DNA of 43,535 nucleotides from Desulfogranum japonicum DSM 18378 (lineage in GTDB: Bacteria > Desulfobacterota > Desulfobulbia > Desulfobulbales > Desulfobulbaceae): the NCBI RefSeq assembly GCF_000429945.1, contig NZ_AUCV01000050.1, forward strand, positions 1 to 43,535. The letters run 5' to 3'. The notes beneath the pieces are model-generated. The model made no database searches, had not been told where the DNA came from, and worked only from the letters and a program-made list of their open reading frames with translations. Each line of letters opens with the position of its first letter. The stretch's first letter is position 1. Positions 34,134 to 43,277 of this stretch are shown here, one piece after another. Made by a program: the position numbers and the translations under genes.

Positions 34134-34793
34134 TTATCCAAGCAAATGGCTTCGGGAAACCACCAGCAGGAGAGTAATGAGCAGGAAGACAACGATCATG
34201 ACTGCAGCCACGGCCCATGTGACTACACGGATGGGCCTGTCGTATTTTGGGTGACTGATTCCAAGAGTCTGGAACAGTGACCAGAAGCCATGGCTGATGT
34301 GCAGTGCAAGAAGAACCATTCCCGCACCGTAAATCAAAGTGAACCCTGGGTTATTTAAAACATCGGTTACTATATCTGAGATGGTGAGCACCTCTGTTTT
34401 TTCAACAAAGTGAAAGTTGAAAAGATGAATAAGGATGAAAAGGAATATGGCCGCCCCAGTGTAAGGCATGGTGCGTGAGCCGATTGTGCGACCGCCGGCA
34501 GAGGTTTCAACCTCGTACTTCTGCTCCCGTGCACTTCTATTCTGCAGAAAAAGCAGCACGCCTGTAATGACGTGAATAAAAAAGATAGTGTAGAGGCCTG
34601 CCTCAAAAATGGGAACAAACGGTCCCAGCGAGTGCAGGTGGTGAGCATAAGCATTAAAAGCTTCTCTCCCCCAGAAAATGGTGGCGTTACCGATCGTATG
34701 GACGAGCAAAAAGCCCCCCAGCATAAGACCGGTTAAAGCCATGATGTACTTTTTGCCTAATGATGACTGACAAGTTTGAATGAACCACGACAT
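34134..34793 (-). CDS. sdhC: Succinate dehydrogenase cytochrome b subunit (di-haem type)
   Basis: A 219-residue membrane anchor from ATG 34793 (MSWFIQTCQSSLGKKYIM); the frame is open for 43 more codons upstream, but these do not fit the family. About five helices are seen: KYIMALTGLMLGGFLLVHTIG, AGLYTIFFIHVITGVLLFLQ, YTGAAIFLFILIHLFNFHFV, FTLIYGAGMVLLALHISHG and VVTWAVAAVMIVVFLLITLL. Each of the first four carries or ends near a histidine, which suits two b-haems. A single large anchor without SdhD is the B. subtilis/Wolinella type. Such enzymes often couple succinate oxidation by menaquinone to the proton gradient. Confidence 0.9.
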   Translation of the reverse strand: MSWFIQTCQSSLGKKYIMALTGLMLGGFLLVHTIGNATIFWGREAFNAYAHHLHSLGPFVPIFEAGLYTIFFIHVITGVLLFLQNRSAREQKYEVETSAGGRTIGSRTMPYTGAAIFLFILIHLFNFHFVEKTEVLTISDIVTDVLNNPGFTLIYGAGMVLLALHISHGFWSLFQTLGISHPKYDRPIRVVTWAVAAVMIVVFLLITLLLVVSRSHLLG

Positions 34794-34907
34794 AGCTGTT
34801 GACCTTGTGTTTTGGTTAACGGAAATCAAACAACATACTTTAGACTGAGTTTCTGCCAGGGCTGGCAACGGACCACCATTCAGTTCCTGAAGAGCCCCCC
34901 CTTCAAC

Positions 34908-34948
34908 TGAATGATCATTCATTAACAGGCATGCCGATAGACTGTCAA
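34908..34948 (-). promoter_or_regulatory. sdhCAB promoter with a 14-bp palindrome at the start point
   Basis: On the minus strand TTGACA (34943-34948) and GTTAAT (34921-34926) are spaced by 16 bases. TGAATGATCATTCA (34908-34921) is a perfect 14-base palindrome just downstream of the -10 box. It looks like a repressor operator; the half-site TGAATGA is used by TetR-type fatty-acid regulators (FadR of Bacillus), but the true regulator is unknown. The leader to sdhC would be about 120 bases. Confidence 0.55.
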
Positions 34949-35981
34949 GGAAAAAAGAGGGGAAAAAATGACCTGGGTATGGGTTCTATCTTTATGATAT
35001 GTCTACGAAAAGATTGGTTTGTGCAAAATATGCAAATAGTGCTTGTTGTTGGTACGGAATATTGTTGTGTAGCTGTTCAATGCTTTGTTGACAGGTGGCT
35101 CTGTTGTTGACTCGCACGAAAGGTGTGTTTGCTTGAGTTGGTTTGACAGGTTTTATCGTAGGTTGTGTTTTGCGCTTGTCTGTTACCTTTGTGATATGGA
35201 GTTTTGGTTTTCGGCTTTTGGTGGTGTTGGTTTGTTTTGAGGTTTGCCTGGTGTGTGTTCTGTTTGTTTTGTGGCAGGAATGTGAGATTTGACTTGTATA
35301 TTGTCAGTTAATTTGCACAATAAGCACAATATGTTGCAGGGGGTATGTTCGGAATGCTCCGTGAAATGTATATGGCAACATATGTGTGATGTGTAATTTT
35401 TACATGAATAAGTTTGTAAAAAGGTAAGTTGAAAAAATGATGTGTCAAGGTGACTCAAATATGAGAAAAGAAGTTGAAAAATTACTCAAAAGTTTTAAAC
35501 TGTTGTTTTTGTTTGTATTGTGCAATTTGTGTAAGCTTGGTGTCGTATCACGGGAGGTGGCTGGAAAAATCTGGGTGCATGTATCCTGTGCAAAACGGTT
35601 AGGGGCTCGGGAAATAATAAATATTTAAAAAATGCGCAGGATATCGGTTTGGTAATGTCTTCGCGTCAAGGGGTTCATGCTGGTCGTATTGAGCCATTGG
35701 CGCGACAACTTTATCGAGTTGAGGGACAAGCTAGATTGGATAATGTATTTTTTCGTGACCCTTAAGCTGCAAGTTAGGTGTTTAGGGGGGGAGAGATTGC
35801 CCGGTTTTGTTGGTCCTTTTGCGCGATAGCTGTGTGAGTTTCATGATTTTATCCTCGAAATATAAGCTTGATGCCCGTGGGGAATGGTTAAATGCCTTCC
35901 TCTTGGATGTGAATACTCGTTTATATGCTGAGGTGAAAAGCCTGTCGGAGAATTGCTATTTTTTCTCAGGATAAGGCAGTT
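34949..35981. other. Gene-poor, T/G-rich region
   Basis: About one kilobase without a gene I can support. The plus strand at 35040-35290 is strongly T/G-rich, with many GTTTG and TTGTT words. TTGTGCAA occurs at about 35019 and 35517 (plus) and about 35306 (minus). Two weak open frames exist (35437-35628 and 35535-35765). It may hold gene remains or a structured RNA; nothing known was recognised. Confidence 0.35.
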
Positions 35982-36019
35982 TCACGATATCAAACACAGT
36001 CATGTGTCTGATATCGTGA
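35982..36019. repeat. Near-perfect 17-bp hairpin
   Basis: TCACGATATCA (35982-35992) pairs with TGATATCGTGA (36009-36019); after one A.C mismatch ACACA pairs with TGTGT around loop GTCA. No T-run follows on either strand. It lies 58 bases beyond the stop of the minus-strand regulator gene at 36077, so it may end that transcript, or be a protein-binding or mobile-element site. Confidence 0.6.
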
Positions 36020-36076
36020 GCATTGATTTTCTGAAAATAACACAAACATGGGGAAAAGGCTTTCTCAGGCAGATTC

Positions 36077-37171
36077 CTAGTTCGGTTTAGGCGTATTCTG
36101 CTCGTCAACTTTTTGTAGCCCCTGCATGAGTAGTTTCATGAAATAGCCGATTTCCGGAACGTCAAGATCTTCAGGAGGGAGTCCGGGGGTAAATTTAAAT
36201 CTCCCTTTCTTTTCTCGTAATACTTCGTAAAATGCAGTTTCGCCTTTGTTCCCGCCGTAACTGGCCTTGATAAGGGCACCCTGGCGCATGGAAAACCTAG
36301 CGGTTCCTTTTTGTAATTGGGTAATAGTTAATATCCCTGTCTTGTTATTTGCGTTCAAGGTTTGAAAAAGAGCTTCAGCCGGTATCTCTTCAAGCTTGCC
36401 TATCATGCCCGATGCATAGTCGTCATTTCTAACTTTGTTGGAGGCCGTTAATCGTTTGGCGAGCAGTCTGGCAAAATACATCTGCAGACCAGGTTGTTTT
36501 TCAAGTAGCTTTCTAAAGTGTTTGTGATCAATGAACAGCAATCTGCTCTGTCGGCTTGCCTGAGCAGTCGCGCCAACATTATCTTCGGAAATAAGGCTCA
36601 TTTCGCCAAAGACTTCGCCTCGATGCAGGCTGGTAATGGGTATGCCGGCATCATTTAATATTTCAATCTGGCCTTCCGTCACGATATAAAAGAATCCTCC
36701 CGGATCGCCTTTACGCATGATTATGCTGTCTTTTGGGTAGGTTTTTAGTTTGAAATACTTGATAATTTCTTTAAATTCTTTTTTGTCTATATTTTTAAAA
36801 AAAGAAAAATTACTCAACAGGTGCAGGATAGAGCCGATCTGGTTGCTTGTAGATTCGTTTTCGGCATCGACATTTTTGACGTTGGTATGCTCAAGTCTGA
36901 TGGAGCCTGTACATCCGCTGCACGAAAGAAGACAGTCGGGAATCTGATCAGCACGTTCGTACTTGATGATGACTCTGTTCAGGTCTCCGTAAAGTATTTT
37001 GCAGCTTTTTCTTTCAGGGGGAGCGTGAACCACAGTCGTACAGATGAAGGAATTGTCCTGATCGTTGTGCATGGTGATTGCTATGCCGGACAGTTGGAAG
37101 ACATCTCCCCATTTATATAATGGGCAGTCAGATACTTCAGATATTCGAAATTCAATTTTGGGAAAACCCAT
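36077..37171 (-). CDS. Cyclic-nucleotide-binding and DUF4388 (PATAN) protein
   Basis: A 364-residue cytoplasmic protein from ATG 37171 (CCGGAGCACC in front); a GTG at 37198 would add nine residues. Residues 1-100 form a Cys-containing domain (ISEVSDCPLYKWGDVFQ, PDCLLSCSGCTGSIRL) resembling TIGR04076-type small proteins. Residues about 120-240 are a CAP-type cNMP domain (KDSIIMRKGDPGGFFYIVTEGQ, GEVFGEMSLISEDNVGATA), without a following winged helix. Residues about 260-350 match DUF4388/PATAN (IPAEALFQTLNANNKTGILT, GRFKFTPGLP). It probably senses a nucleotide or redox signal and acts by protein contacts, not DNA binding. This role is inferred. Confidence 0.8.
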   Translation of the reverse strand: MGFPKIEFRISEVSDCPLYKWGDVFQLSGIAITMHNDQDNSFICTTVVHAPPERKSCKILYGDLNRVIIKYERADQIPDCLLSCSGCTGSIRLEHTNVKNVDAENESTSNQIGSILHLLSNFSFFKNIDKKEFKEIIKYFKLKTYPKDSIIMRKGDPGGFFYIVTEGQIEILNDAGIPITSLHRGEVFGEMSLISEDNVGATAQASRQSRLLFIDHKHFRKLLEKQPGLQMYFARLLAKRLTASNKVRNDDYASGMIGKLEEIPAEALFQTLNANNKTGILTITQLQKGTARFSMRQGALIKASYGGNKGETAFYEVLREKKGRFKFTPGLPPEDLDVPEIGYFMKLLMQGLQKVDEQNTPKPN

Positions 37172-37678
37172 TGCCGGTGCTCCGGGAGTTGCTGCCACTC
37201 AGTTTGCGGAATGAAAAAAAAATCAGTTGTCTGTATATTGCTCTTTTTCCTTTTTGCCGCAGGGTAAAGTGATTGTAAATGATAATGAATAAAATCGACC
37301 ATTGGTTTATTATGCGCAAAATTGTCTCGTGATACAAGGGGTGGACGAGAAAAAAACATCTCGCCTGCAAAGATGTAATCCTCTGATAAATAAGAATATC
37401 TTAAAATGCGTACATGTATAAGCCCTGCCGGGGAATTCAGGGTAGCAAAACATGCTCCTCATTATAGAGTTGCTAACTTCCGCCAGGAGACTCATGTCAG
37501 CGATCTGGGGGGAAAACCGGACGGGCAGCAGGTAAAGAACTACGCAAATTTCCCTCAAGGGGATATTCGTGTAGATCAGGCAAAAGTCATTTACGAAATT
37601 GCCAATGCTTTTCCATTCAGAGGCGTTACGTTTATTGATTCCGGATGGGCCGTTGCTGCGGCGAAGAATCCCGGACGC
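37172..37678. other. Divergent spacer between the cNMP protein and the unknown 442-residue protein
   Basis: No gene is certain here. The frame of the downstream gene stays open back to an ATG at 37406 (91 codons), but an opposing frame at 37310-37732 is equally long and neither has a ribosome site. Promoters for both divergent genes should be here. Confidence 0.3.
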
Positions 37679-39007
37679 ATGAGCATAAAAAAAACGCAGG
37701 AGTCCTCTACCCGCGAAACCTTGACTCAACATCTTTCACCTGAACAGGTTAAACAGGCACTGGTTAGCTTACCTGCAAGTATCCGCTATTCTATTGCTGC
37801 TGCATCATACGACAGTGATGAGTTGGTTATCCTGGCAGAGAGTTGCTGCCGTTTTGTTCATGATTCTGCGGGTAACCCCATAGGGCTGGAATATACTAAT
37901 GACGGGTCTGGCTTCAGACCTGTAATAGCAGACTTTGAACTGTTTGAAACCATTGCCAACAATCCTTATCTTCCAGATGTGTATAAAGAAGTTATGGTTT
38001 TGCGTCCAGGAGTTCAGGGAAACAGTGAAATTGTCGGAGATTACAGGAAGGGGGAAACACATATTTATGAATACCTGCGGACAAACTCATATATTCCCTG
38101 GGGACATTATGCAGCAAATTGCTCAGAGGATTGTATCCGTTATACTATAGATACGTTGAGTTATGAAGATATGCAGGGGCTTCGACACCTCTATTATCAG
38201 CGAGCCTATGCCCAGACGGCAATGAACCTTGGTGTCAGCCTGCCTGAAAAGAGGAGTGAGCGATACACTGCCATTGAATTGGAGAAGTTGCGCAAAAAAA
38301 TTCTCAGTATAAAAAATACACTCGAAAACGTGCCTAACCTGGCGACCCTCTGGGGATGGAATTTCGGTTATGATTTTTCTGGTACAGGATACCGTTTGCA
38401 TGCTTCACATCAGATGATTCATCAACAGTATGCATTTATTGGAGAAAGTGTTCCCTCGCTTTCTGGTGATATACTTGTTCCGTTCAGTGCCGGTGATATG
38501 GTGGCAGAAACTGTTCGGCAGTATGGAGAAGAAAACGGATCGGATTTTTTTTCAGATTATCTTACTAACTTGCGTGCCAATACCAGGATTGATGGCAACT
38601 CTGGCCCAGATTCTCTTATTGTCTGGCAGGACGATCACGTTATGCTGTTCGTACCAAAAGCACAGGTTTCACAATGGGAATTGCAGATTTTAGTTATCGC
38701 AGATGAAGATGATGGACCTGTGGGCAATGTATTTGAAGCAAGCTCGGCGGTCAGGGATAGCCTGGATAAGGGACTGTTCTATGCCCAGACGGCACTTGCA
38801 GGGCTTGGTGCGAAGCTGGTGACTTCCATAGAGTATTCTAAACGTTTTGCCCTGAATAACAGGCAGCGTCTGCTTTATTCGCTGTTGCCGAAGCTGCCGT
38901 GGTCCATGGGAGCTTTCAGTGAAGCCCAATACCGATTTATTTGCGGTCATTATCCCGAGGATTTTGCAGAGGCGTGTAGAAAAAGTCTTGCCAGGGCTCG
39001 CCTGTGA
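37679..39007 (+). CDS. Uncharacterised protein upstream of trpBA
   Basis: A protein of 442 residues from ATG 37679 (up to 533 from ATG 37406). I do not recognise the family with confidence. It is soluble, with no signal peptide. Striking parts are GYRLHASHQMIHQQYAFI (His-rich), VMLFVPKAQVSQWELQILV, GNVFEASSAVRDSLDKG and LYSLLPKLPWSMGAFSEAQY. A His-rich strand followed by a FVPKA...WELQ segment faintly recalls HIT/GalT-like nucleotidyl transferases, but this is weak. It ends 97 bases before trpB on the same strand, so it may share that transcript. Confidence 0.6.
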   Translation: MSIKKTQESSTRETLTQHLSPEQVKQALVSLPASIRYSIAAASYDSDELVILAESCCRFVHDSAGNPIGLEYTNDGSGFRPVIADFELFETIANNPYLPDVYKEVMVLRPGVQGNSEIVGDYRKGETHIYEYLRTNSYIPWGHYAANCSEDCIRYTIDTLSYEDMQGLRHLYYQRAYAQTAMNLGVSLPEKRSERYTAIELEKLRKKILSIKNTLENVPNLATLWGWNFGYDFSGTGYRLHASHQMIHQQYAFIGESVPSLSGDILVPFSAGDMVAETVRQYGEENGSDFFSDYLTNLRANTRIDGNSGPDSLIVWQDDHVMLFVPKAQVSQWELQILVIADEDDGPVGNVFEASSAVRDSLDKGLFYAQTALAGLGAKLVTSIEYSKRFALNNRQRLLYSLLPKLPWSMGAFSEAQYRFICGHYPEDFAEACRKSLARARL

Positions 39008-39104
39008 AGATACTGCGGCTGAAGATGAAATGACAGGGGTGAACTCATTTAGCAGATATAGAGAGTTGCTCTTGAAAAGTTTAAAAGAAAAGGTAGTTGA
39101 TACG

Positions 39105-40337
39105 ATGAAAAAAGGATATTTCGGTCAATGGGGTGGAGCATATATTCCAGAAGTACTCCATGCGACTTTTGTAGAGTTGAATAAAGCCTATGATCTTGCC
39201 CGAACAGATAAGAAGTTTTGGCAGGAATACGTGGATTTTATGCAGAACTATTCCTGCAGGCCGACACCGCTGACGTATGCTGAAAATCTGAGCGATCATC
39301 TGGGTGGTGCACGTATCTACATCAAGAGAGAAGACCTCAATCATACCGGTGCCCATAAAGCGAACAATGTCATGGGACAGGGGTTACTGGTGAAAAGAAT
39401 GGGAAAAAAACGGGTGATTGCCGAAACGGGAGCAGGGCAGCATGGAGTTGCCACTGCAACCATGGCCGCAAAATTCGGTTTTGAGTGCACCATCTACATG
39501 GGTGAAGAAGATGTGTTGCGTCAAAGGCCCAATGTTTTCTGGATGGAAAAACTCGGTGCAACGGTAGTGCCGGTCACCGATGGCTCAAGAACACTTAAAG
39601 ATGCCATGAATGAGGCCTTTCGTGATTGGGTTTCCTCAATGGATACAACCCATTATGTAATAGGAACTGTCTGTGGCCCTCATCCTTTTCCCGAAATGGT
39701 TGCCTGGTTTCAATCCATAATTGGCATTGAAGCACGTGAGCAGATTTTAAAACAGTTCGGTAAATTACCTTCGCGTGTGTATGCCTGTGTAGGTGGCGGT
39801 TCGAATGCCATGGGAATTTTTCAGGGCTTTTTACAAGATGAAGGGGTTGAACTCGTAGGTGTGGAAGCAGGTGGTAAAGGCTTGGAAACAGGAATGCATG
39901 CTTCCAGAATGGTTGGTGGCAAGTCTCAACCAGGTGTTGCCCAGGGATATAAGACCATGTTTCTGCAAAGTGATGAGGGACAAATGCTGGACACCCATTC
40001 CATTGCCGCTGGGCTTGATTATGTCGGCGTCTCTCCCATACTCGTTGATCTTGGTGAAAAAGGCAGGGTCAGGTTCGAGTCTGCAACCGATGAGGCCGTT
40101 CTTGAGGCTCTTAGCCTGTCCATGCGAACAGAAGGGATTATTCCTGCTCTTGAATCTTCCCATGGTTTTGTTCAGGCCATCAAGGAAGCTCCTAAAATGC
40201 AGCGTGACGAGGCTATTATCATCAATATGTCCGGGCGAGGAGACAAGGATATTTTTACCATTGCCCATGCCTACGATGATCCCTCCTGGAAAGAATTCAT
40301 TATACAAAGGGCAGAGGAATATAAAAACAGAGTCTAA
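39105..40337 (+). CDS. trpB: Tryptophan synthase beta subunit
   Basis: A 410-residue PLP enzyme from ATG 39105, whose start KKGYFGQWGGAYIPEV fits TrpB1. It joins indole and serine to give tryptophan. The PLP lysine is K85 in HTGAHKANN, the catalytic glutamate is in AETGAGQHG, and the phosphate loop is CVGGGSNAMG. SSHGFVQAIKEAP and MSGRGDKD follow near the C-terminus. AAAGGTAG lies before the start. It pairs with trpA 191 bases downstream; the other trp genes are not in the window. Confidence 0.94.
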   Translation: MKKGYFGQWGGAYIPEVLHATFVELNKAYDLARTDKKFWQEYVDFMQNYSCRPTPLTYAENLSDHLGGARIYIKREDLNHTGAHKANNVMGQGLLVKRMGKKRVIAETGAGQHGVATATMAAKFGFECTIYMGEEDVLRQRPNVFWMEKLGATVVPVTDGSRTLKDAMNEAFRDWVSSMDTTHYVIGTVCGPHPFPEMVAWFQSIIGIEAREQILKQFGKLPSRVYACVGGGSNAMGIFQGFLQDEGVELVGVEAGGKGLETGMHASRMVGGKSQPGVAQGYKTMFLQSDEGQMLDTHSIAAGLDYVGVSPILVDLGEKGRVRFESATDEAVLEALSLSMRTEGIIPALESSHGFVQAIKEAPKMQRDEAIIINMSGRGDKDIFTIAHAYDDPSWKEFIIQRAEEYKNRV

Positions 40338-40528
40338 AGGCGTACCCGCATTCAGATTCATGACCGTTGTCTCGCTGTTGCAGGGAAACATGTCCGGGGC
40401 AGAAATCCCGGTAACTATGAGCGAACGCTGGTATCCTGCGTATTTTTTCAAATGTTTCGACCATGCCGCGTGCACTTGGGAAAGAATGAGCAGGGTGTTT
40501 GCCGTAAAACGATTTTTACAAACTGAAT

Positions 40529-41299
40529 ATGACATTACAACAAGAACTCAGAAAACGACTTGAACACAAATCCATACTTCTCATGACCCACCTGGTACTC
40601 GGGTATCCTTCGTTTGAGGTCAATAAAGAGGTCATCAGGCAAATGGCTGAAAATGGTGTGGATTGTATAGAATTGCAGATACCCTTTTCAGAACCAATCG
40701 CCGATGGGCCAGTAATATCGAAAGCCAATCAGAAGAGTTTGCAAAACGGAACAACCGTCAGGGAATGCATCCTCTTTGCAGAACAGATGGCGGTTGAATT
40801 CCCTCAAGTACATTTTTTGTTCATGACGTATTACAATATTGTTTATAAATACGGTGAAAGGGCCTTCCTTGAAAAAACAAAAAAAATTGGCTTTACAGGA
40901 ACCATCATCGGCGATCTGCCCCCTGAAGAAGGGCAGAGTTACGTTGCTGCAAGTAGAGAATTGGATTTGGCTCCCATTGTCTTTTTTACGCCCACTTCGA
41001 CTTTTGAACGGATGCAGGACGTAGCAAAATATGGTGAGGGATTTGTCTACTGTGTAGCTCGAAAAGGCGTGACCGGAAAACAGACAGCTCTGGATGAACA
41101 TGTTGCCGTATATCTGGAACAATGTCGTAAAGCAACGGACCTTCCTCTGGCTGTCGGCTTTGGTATCAGTGGTGCCGCAGATGTGCAGAAACTACAGGGC
41201 AGGGCGGACATGGCTGTGATAGGTACAGCTACCATCCGGTTGGTGGATGAAAAAGGACCGAGTGCTGTAGGGGCTTTTATTGCCGGCCTGAGAGATTGA
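40529..41299 (+). CDS. trpA: Tryptophan synthase alpha subunit
   Basis: A 256-residue TIM barrel that splits indole-glycerol phosphate to indole and glyceraldehyde-3-phosphate. Catalytic E48 and D59 are present in CIELQIPFSEPIADGPVI, and the phosphate site includes VGFGISGAADV and VIGTATIRLV. The catalytic loop reads FSEPIADG instead of the common FSDPxADG. VARKGVTGKQTALDEHV covers loop 6, where the usual GVTG is kept. The protein is complete. It acts with TrpB through the indole tunnel; the 191-base gap from trpB is unusual because most trpBA pairs overlap or nearly touch. Confidence 0.92.
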   Translation: MTLQQELRKRLEHKSILLMTHLVLGYPSFEVNKEVIRQMAENGVDCIELQIPFSEPIADGPVISKANQKSLQNGTTVRECILFAEQMAVEFPQVHFLFMTYYNIVYKYGERAFLEKTKKIGFTGTIIGDLPPEEGQSYVAASRELDLAPIVFFTPTSTFERMQDVAKYGEGFVYCVARKGVTGKQTALDEHVAVYLEQCRKATDLPLAVGFGISGAADVQKLQGRADMAVIGTATIRLVDEKGPSAVGAFIAGLRD

Positions 41300-41349
41300 A
41301 AGCAGCGTAATCGCGGCTTTACAATGGAAAGAATATAAGAAGGAACAGT

Positions 41350-43137
41350 ATGAGTACAGCAGGGAATGTATCGTTGAAGGTTGAAAACGTTGTCTGGGAT
41401 TTACATGATCTCTATGCAGGCGCCGAAGACCCTCAATTACTGGCAGATATTCAGCTTTGTTCCAGGCAGGCTGAGGAGTTACACCAGCAATATTTCGGAA
41501 CAATAGCTTCTCGAACTGCGAATGAGTTGTTCACTCTTCTCAGTGTACTTGAAAAAAATGATGCTCTTCTTGGCAGGCTTTCTACGTACGCTTTTTTGCA
41601 TTTTACTACCCAGACCTCAAATGACAAAGCCTCCGCCCTGTTGCAGAAAATTGAAGAACTTGCTGCTGAAGTAGGGCGCCGGACCATATTTTTTCGTTTG
41701 GAATGGAACCGTATCGAGGAATCACTTGCACATTTGATGCTGGCTGCACCTGAACTTGTACATTACCGCTACTATCTTGAAAATTTGCGCAAATTTGCCC
41801 CTCACCAGCTTTCTGGACCAGAGGAAGAGCTTTTGCAACAGTTCGGACCTGTTGGCAGGAGCGCCTGGGTCCTTTTGTTCGATAAAATCATGGCCAATAT
41901 GAAGTTTGGCGAAAAAAAACGGACAGAAGAAGAGGTACTGAGCGATCTCCATTCAAGCGAACCTGAGGTCCGCAAACAGGCTGCCGACGACATGACCCAT
42001 GGGCTTCAGGACAATCTACATATTCTCACTCACATTTTCAATACTCTGGCCAGTGAAAAAATGATAACTGACAGGGTCAGAAAATATCCTGGGTGGTGTG
42101 CTCATATGGATCTTGAGAACGGGTTAGAGTCCCATACCGTTGATACCTTGATCCAGGTGGTGGTGAGCCGTTATGATCTTGTAGAAAAATATTACAGGCT
42201 TAAAAAGAACATACTCGCCGTAGATACGCTTTTTGATTTTGATCGATATGCCCCCATCCCTACTTCAACGGGAGATCAACTTGTTGACTGGCAGCAGTGT
42301 CAGCGTATGGTGCTTGAAGCATTTCAAGATTTTTCTGGGGAAATGCATGACATAGCTTTGCTTTTTTTCGAAAAAAACTGGATTCATGCACCTGTGGCCG
42401 AGGGTAAGAGAGGGGGGGCTTTTGCTCACCCTTGTGTTCCGGGCGTGCATCCGTATGTTATGGTGAATTACACCGGTGGAATGCGAGACGTGTCAACCGT
42501 TGCCCATGAACTCGGACACGGTGTTCATCAGTATCTCGCAGCAAAGCAAGGACTATATAACAGTGATACTCCATTAGTCTTAGCAGAAACTGCTTCGGTT
42601 TTTGCGGAATTTCTGGTGTTTAAAAAACAGTTGCAGTGCTTTGATTCAGCTGAGGAAAAAAGGGCCTTTATCTGCCAGAAAATTGAATCTATTTTTGCTA
42701 CTGTCTTCCGGCAGGTTGCCATGAACCGCTTTGAGCATCAGATGCACACCAGAAGAAAGGATCAGGGGGAACTTGCAGGTGAAGAGTTTGCCCAGATTTG
42801 GATCGAGACCCAGCAAGCAATGTTTGGAGATTCCGTCCAATTAACAGAGAATTATAGAGTGTGGTGGTCATATATTCCTCATTTTCTAAGTACTCCTGGG
42901 TATGTGTATTCATATGCCTTTGGCGAATTGCTCGTATTGTCCCTGTATTCGCAGTATGAAGAGCAAGGAGAAAAATTCGTTGGCAACTATCTCGAGTTGC
43001 TTCGTTCAGGAGGGAAAGACAGTCCGTACTCCCTGCTGACTCCATTTGGCATTGATCTTGATCAACCTTCTTTTTGGCAAGGCGGCATGAAGATTATTGA
43101 AGAACTTCTTTCACAAGTACTGACAGTTTCACAGTGA
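41350..43137 (+). CDS. pepF: Oligoendopeptidase F, M3 family metallopeptidase
   Basis: A 595-residue cytoplasmic zinc peptidase that cuts short peptides. The zinc motif HELGH is at 386-390 (TVAHELGHGVHQYLA), with third ligand E413 in VLAETASVFAEFL. The N-terminal helical part (WDLHDLYAGAEDPQLLADI, FAPHQLSGPEEELLQQFG) and GRSAWVLLFDKI are typical of M3B. AAGAAGGAACAGT is the ribosome site. It follows trpA by 50 bases and could be read from the same transcript. It may recycle peptides, perhaps those bound by the YejA-like protein, though that link is only a guess. Confidence 0.93.
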   Translation: MSTAGNVSLKVENVVWDLHDLYAGAEDPQLLADIQLCSRQAEELHQQYFGTIASRTANELFTLLSVLEKNDALLGRLSTYAFLHFTTQTSNDKASALLQKIEELAAEVGRRTIFFRLEWNRIEESLAHLMLAAPELVHYRYYLENLRKFAPHQLSGPEEELLQQFGPVGRSAWVLLFDKIMANMKFGEKKRTEEEVLSDLHSSEPEVRKQAADDMTHGLQDNLHILTHIFNTLASEKMITDRVRKYPGWCAHMDLENGLESHTVDTLIQVVVSRYDLVEKYYRLKKNILAVDTLFDFDRYAPIPTSTGDQLVDWQQCQRMVLEAFQDFSGEMHDIALLFFEKNWIHAPVAEGKRGGAFAHPCVPGVHPYVMVNYTGGMRDVSTVAHELGHGVHQYLAAKQGLYNSDTPLVLAETASVFAEFLVFKKQLQCFDSAEEKRAFICQKIESIFATVFRQVAMNRFEHQMHTRRKDQGELAGEEFAQIWIETQQAMFGDSVQLTENYRVWWSYIPHFLSTPGYVYSYAFGELLVLSLYSQYEEQGEKFVGNYLELLRSGGKDSPYSLLTPFGIDLDQPSFWQGGMKIIEELLSQVLTVSQ

Positions 43138-43277
43138 TACTGTTTCTCGGCTTCCAGTGGAAGGTGAGCTTTGAGTTTGTGCAACTTGAGTCAGAAAACC
43201 GTATATCTTTTATGGTAACTACTCGCAGGGGTGGAGTTATGATCGAAAGTGGTGTTTGAGGAAGACATAAAAAATAA

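Noticed and set aside
35183-35458. 91-codon minus-strand frame in the gene-poor region
   Set aside because: It results from T/G strand bias (giving His/Thr/Pro/Lys codons) and lacks a ribosome site.
35437-35628. 63-codon plus-strand frame MMCQGDSNMRKEVEKL...
   Set aside because: Weak start signals and no known match; overlaps another equally weak frame.
37406-37678. 91-residue N-terminal extension of the unknown protein before trpB
   Set aside because: The composition and an equally long opposite frame make it doubtful; start at 37679 preferred but not certain.
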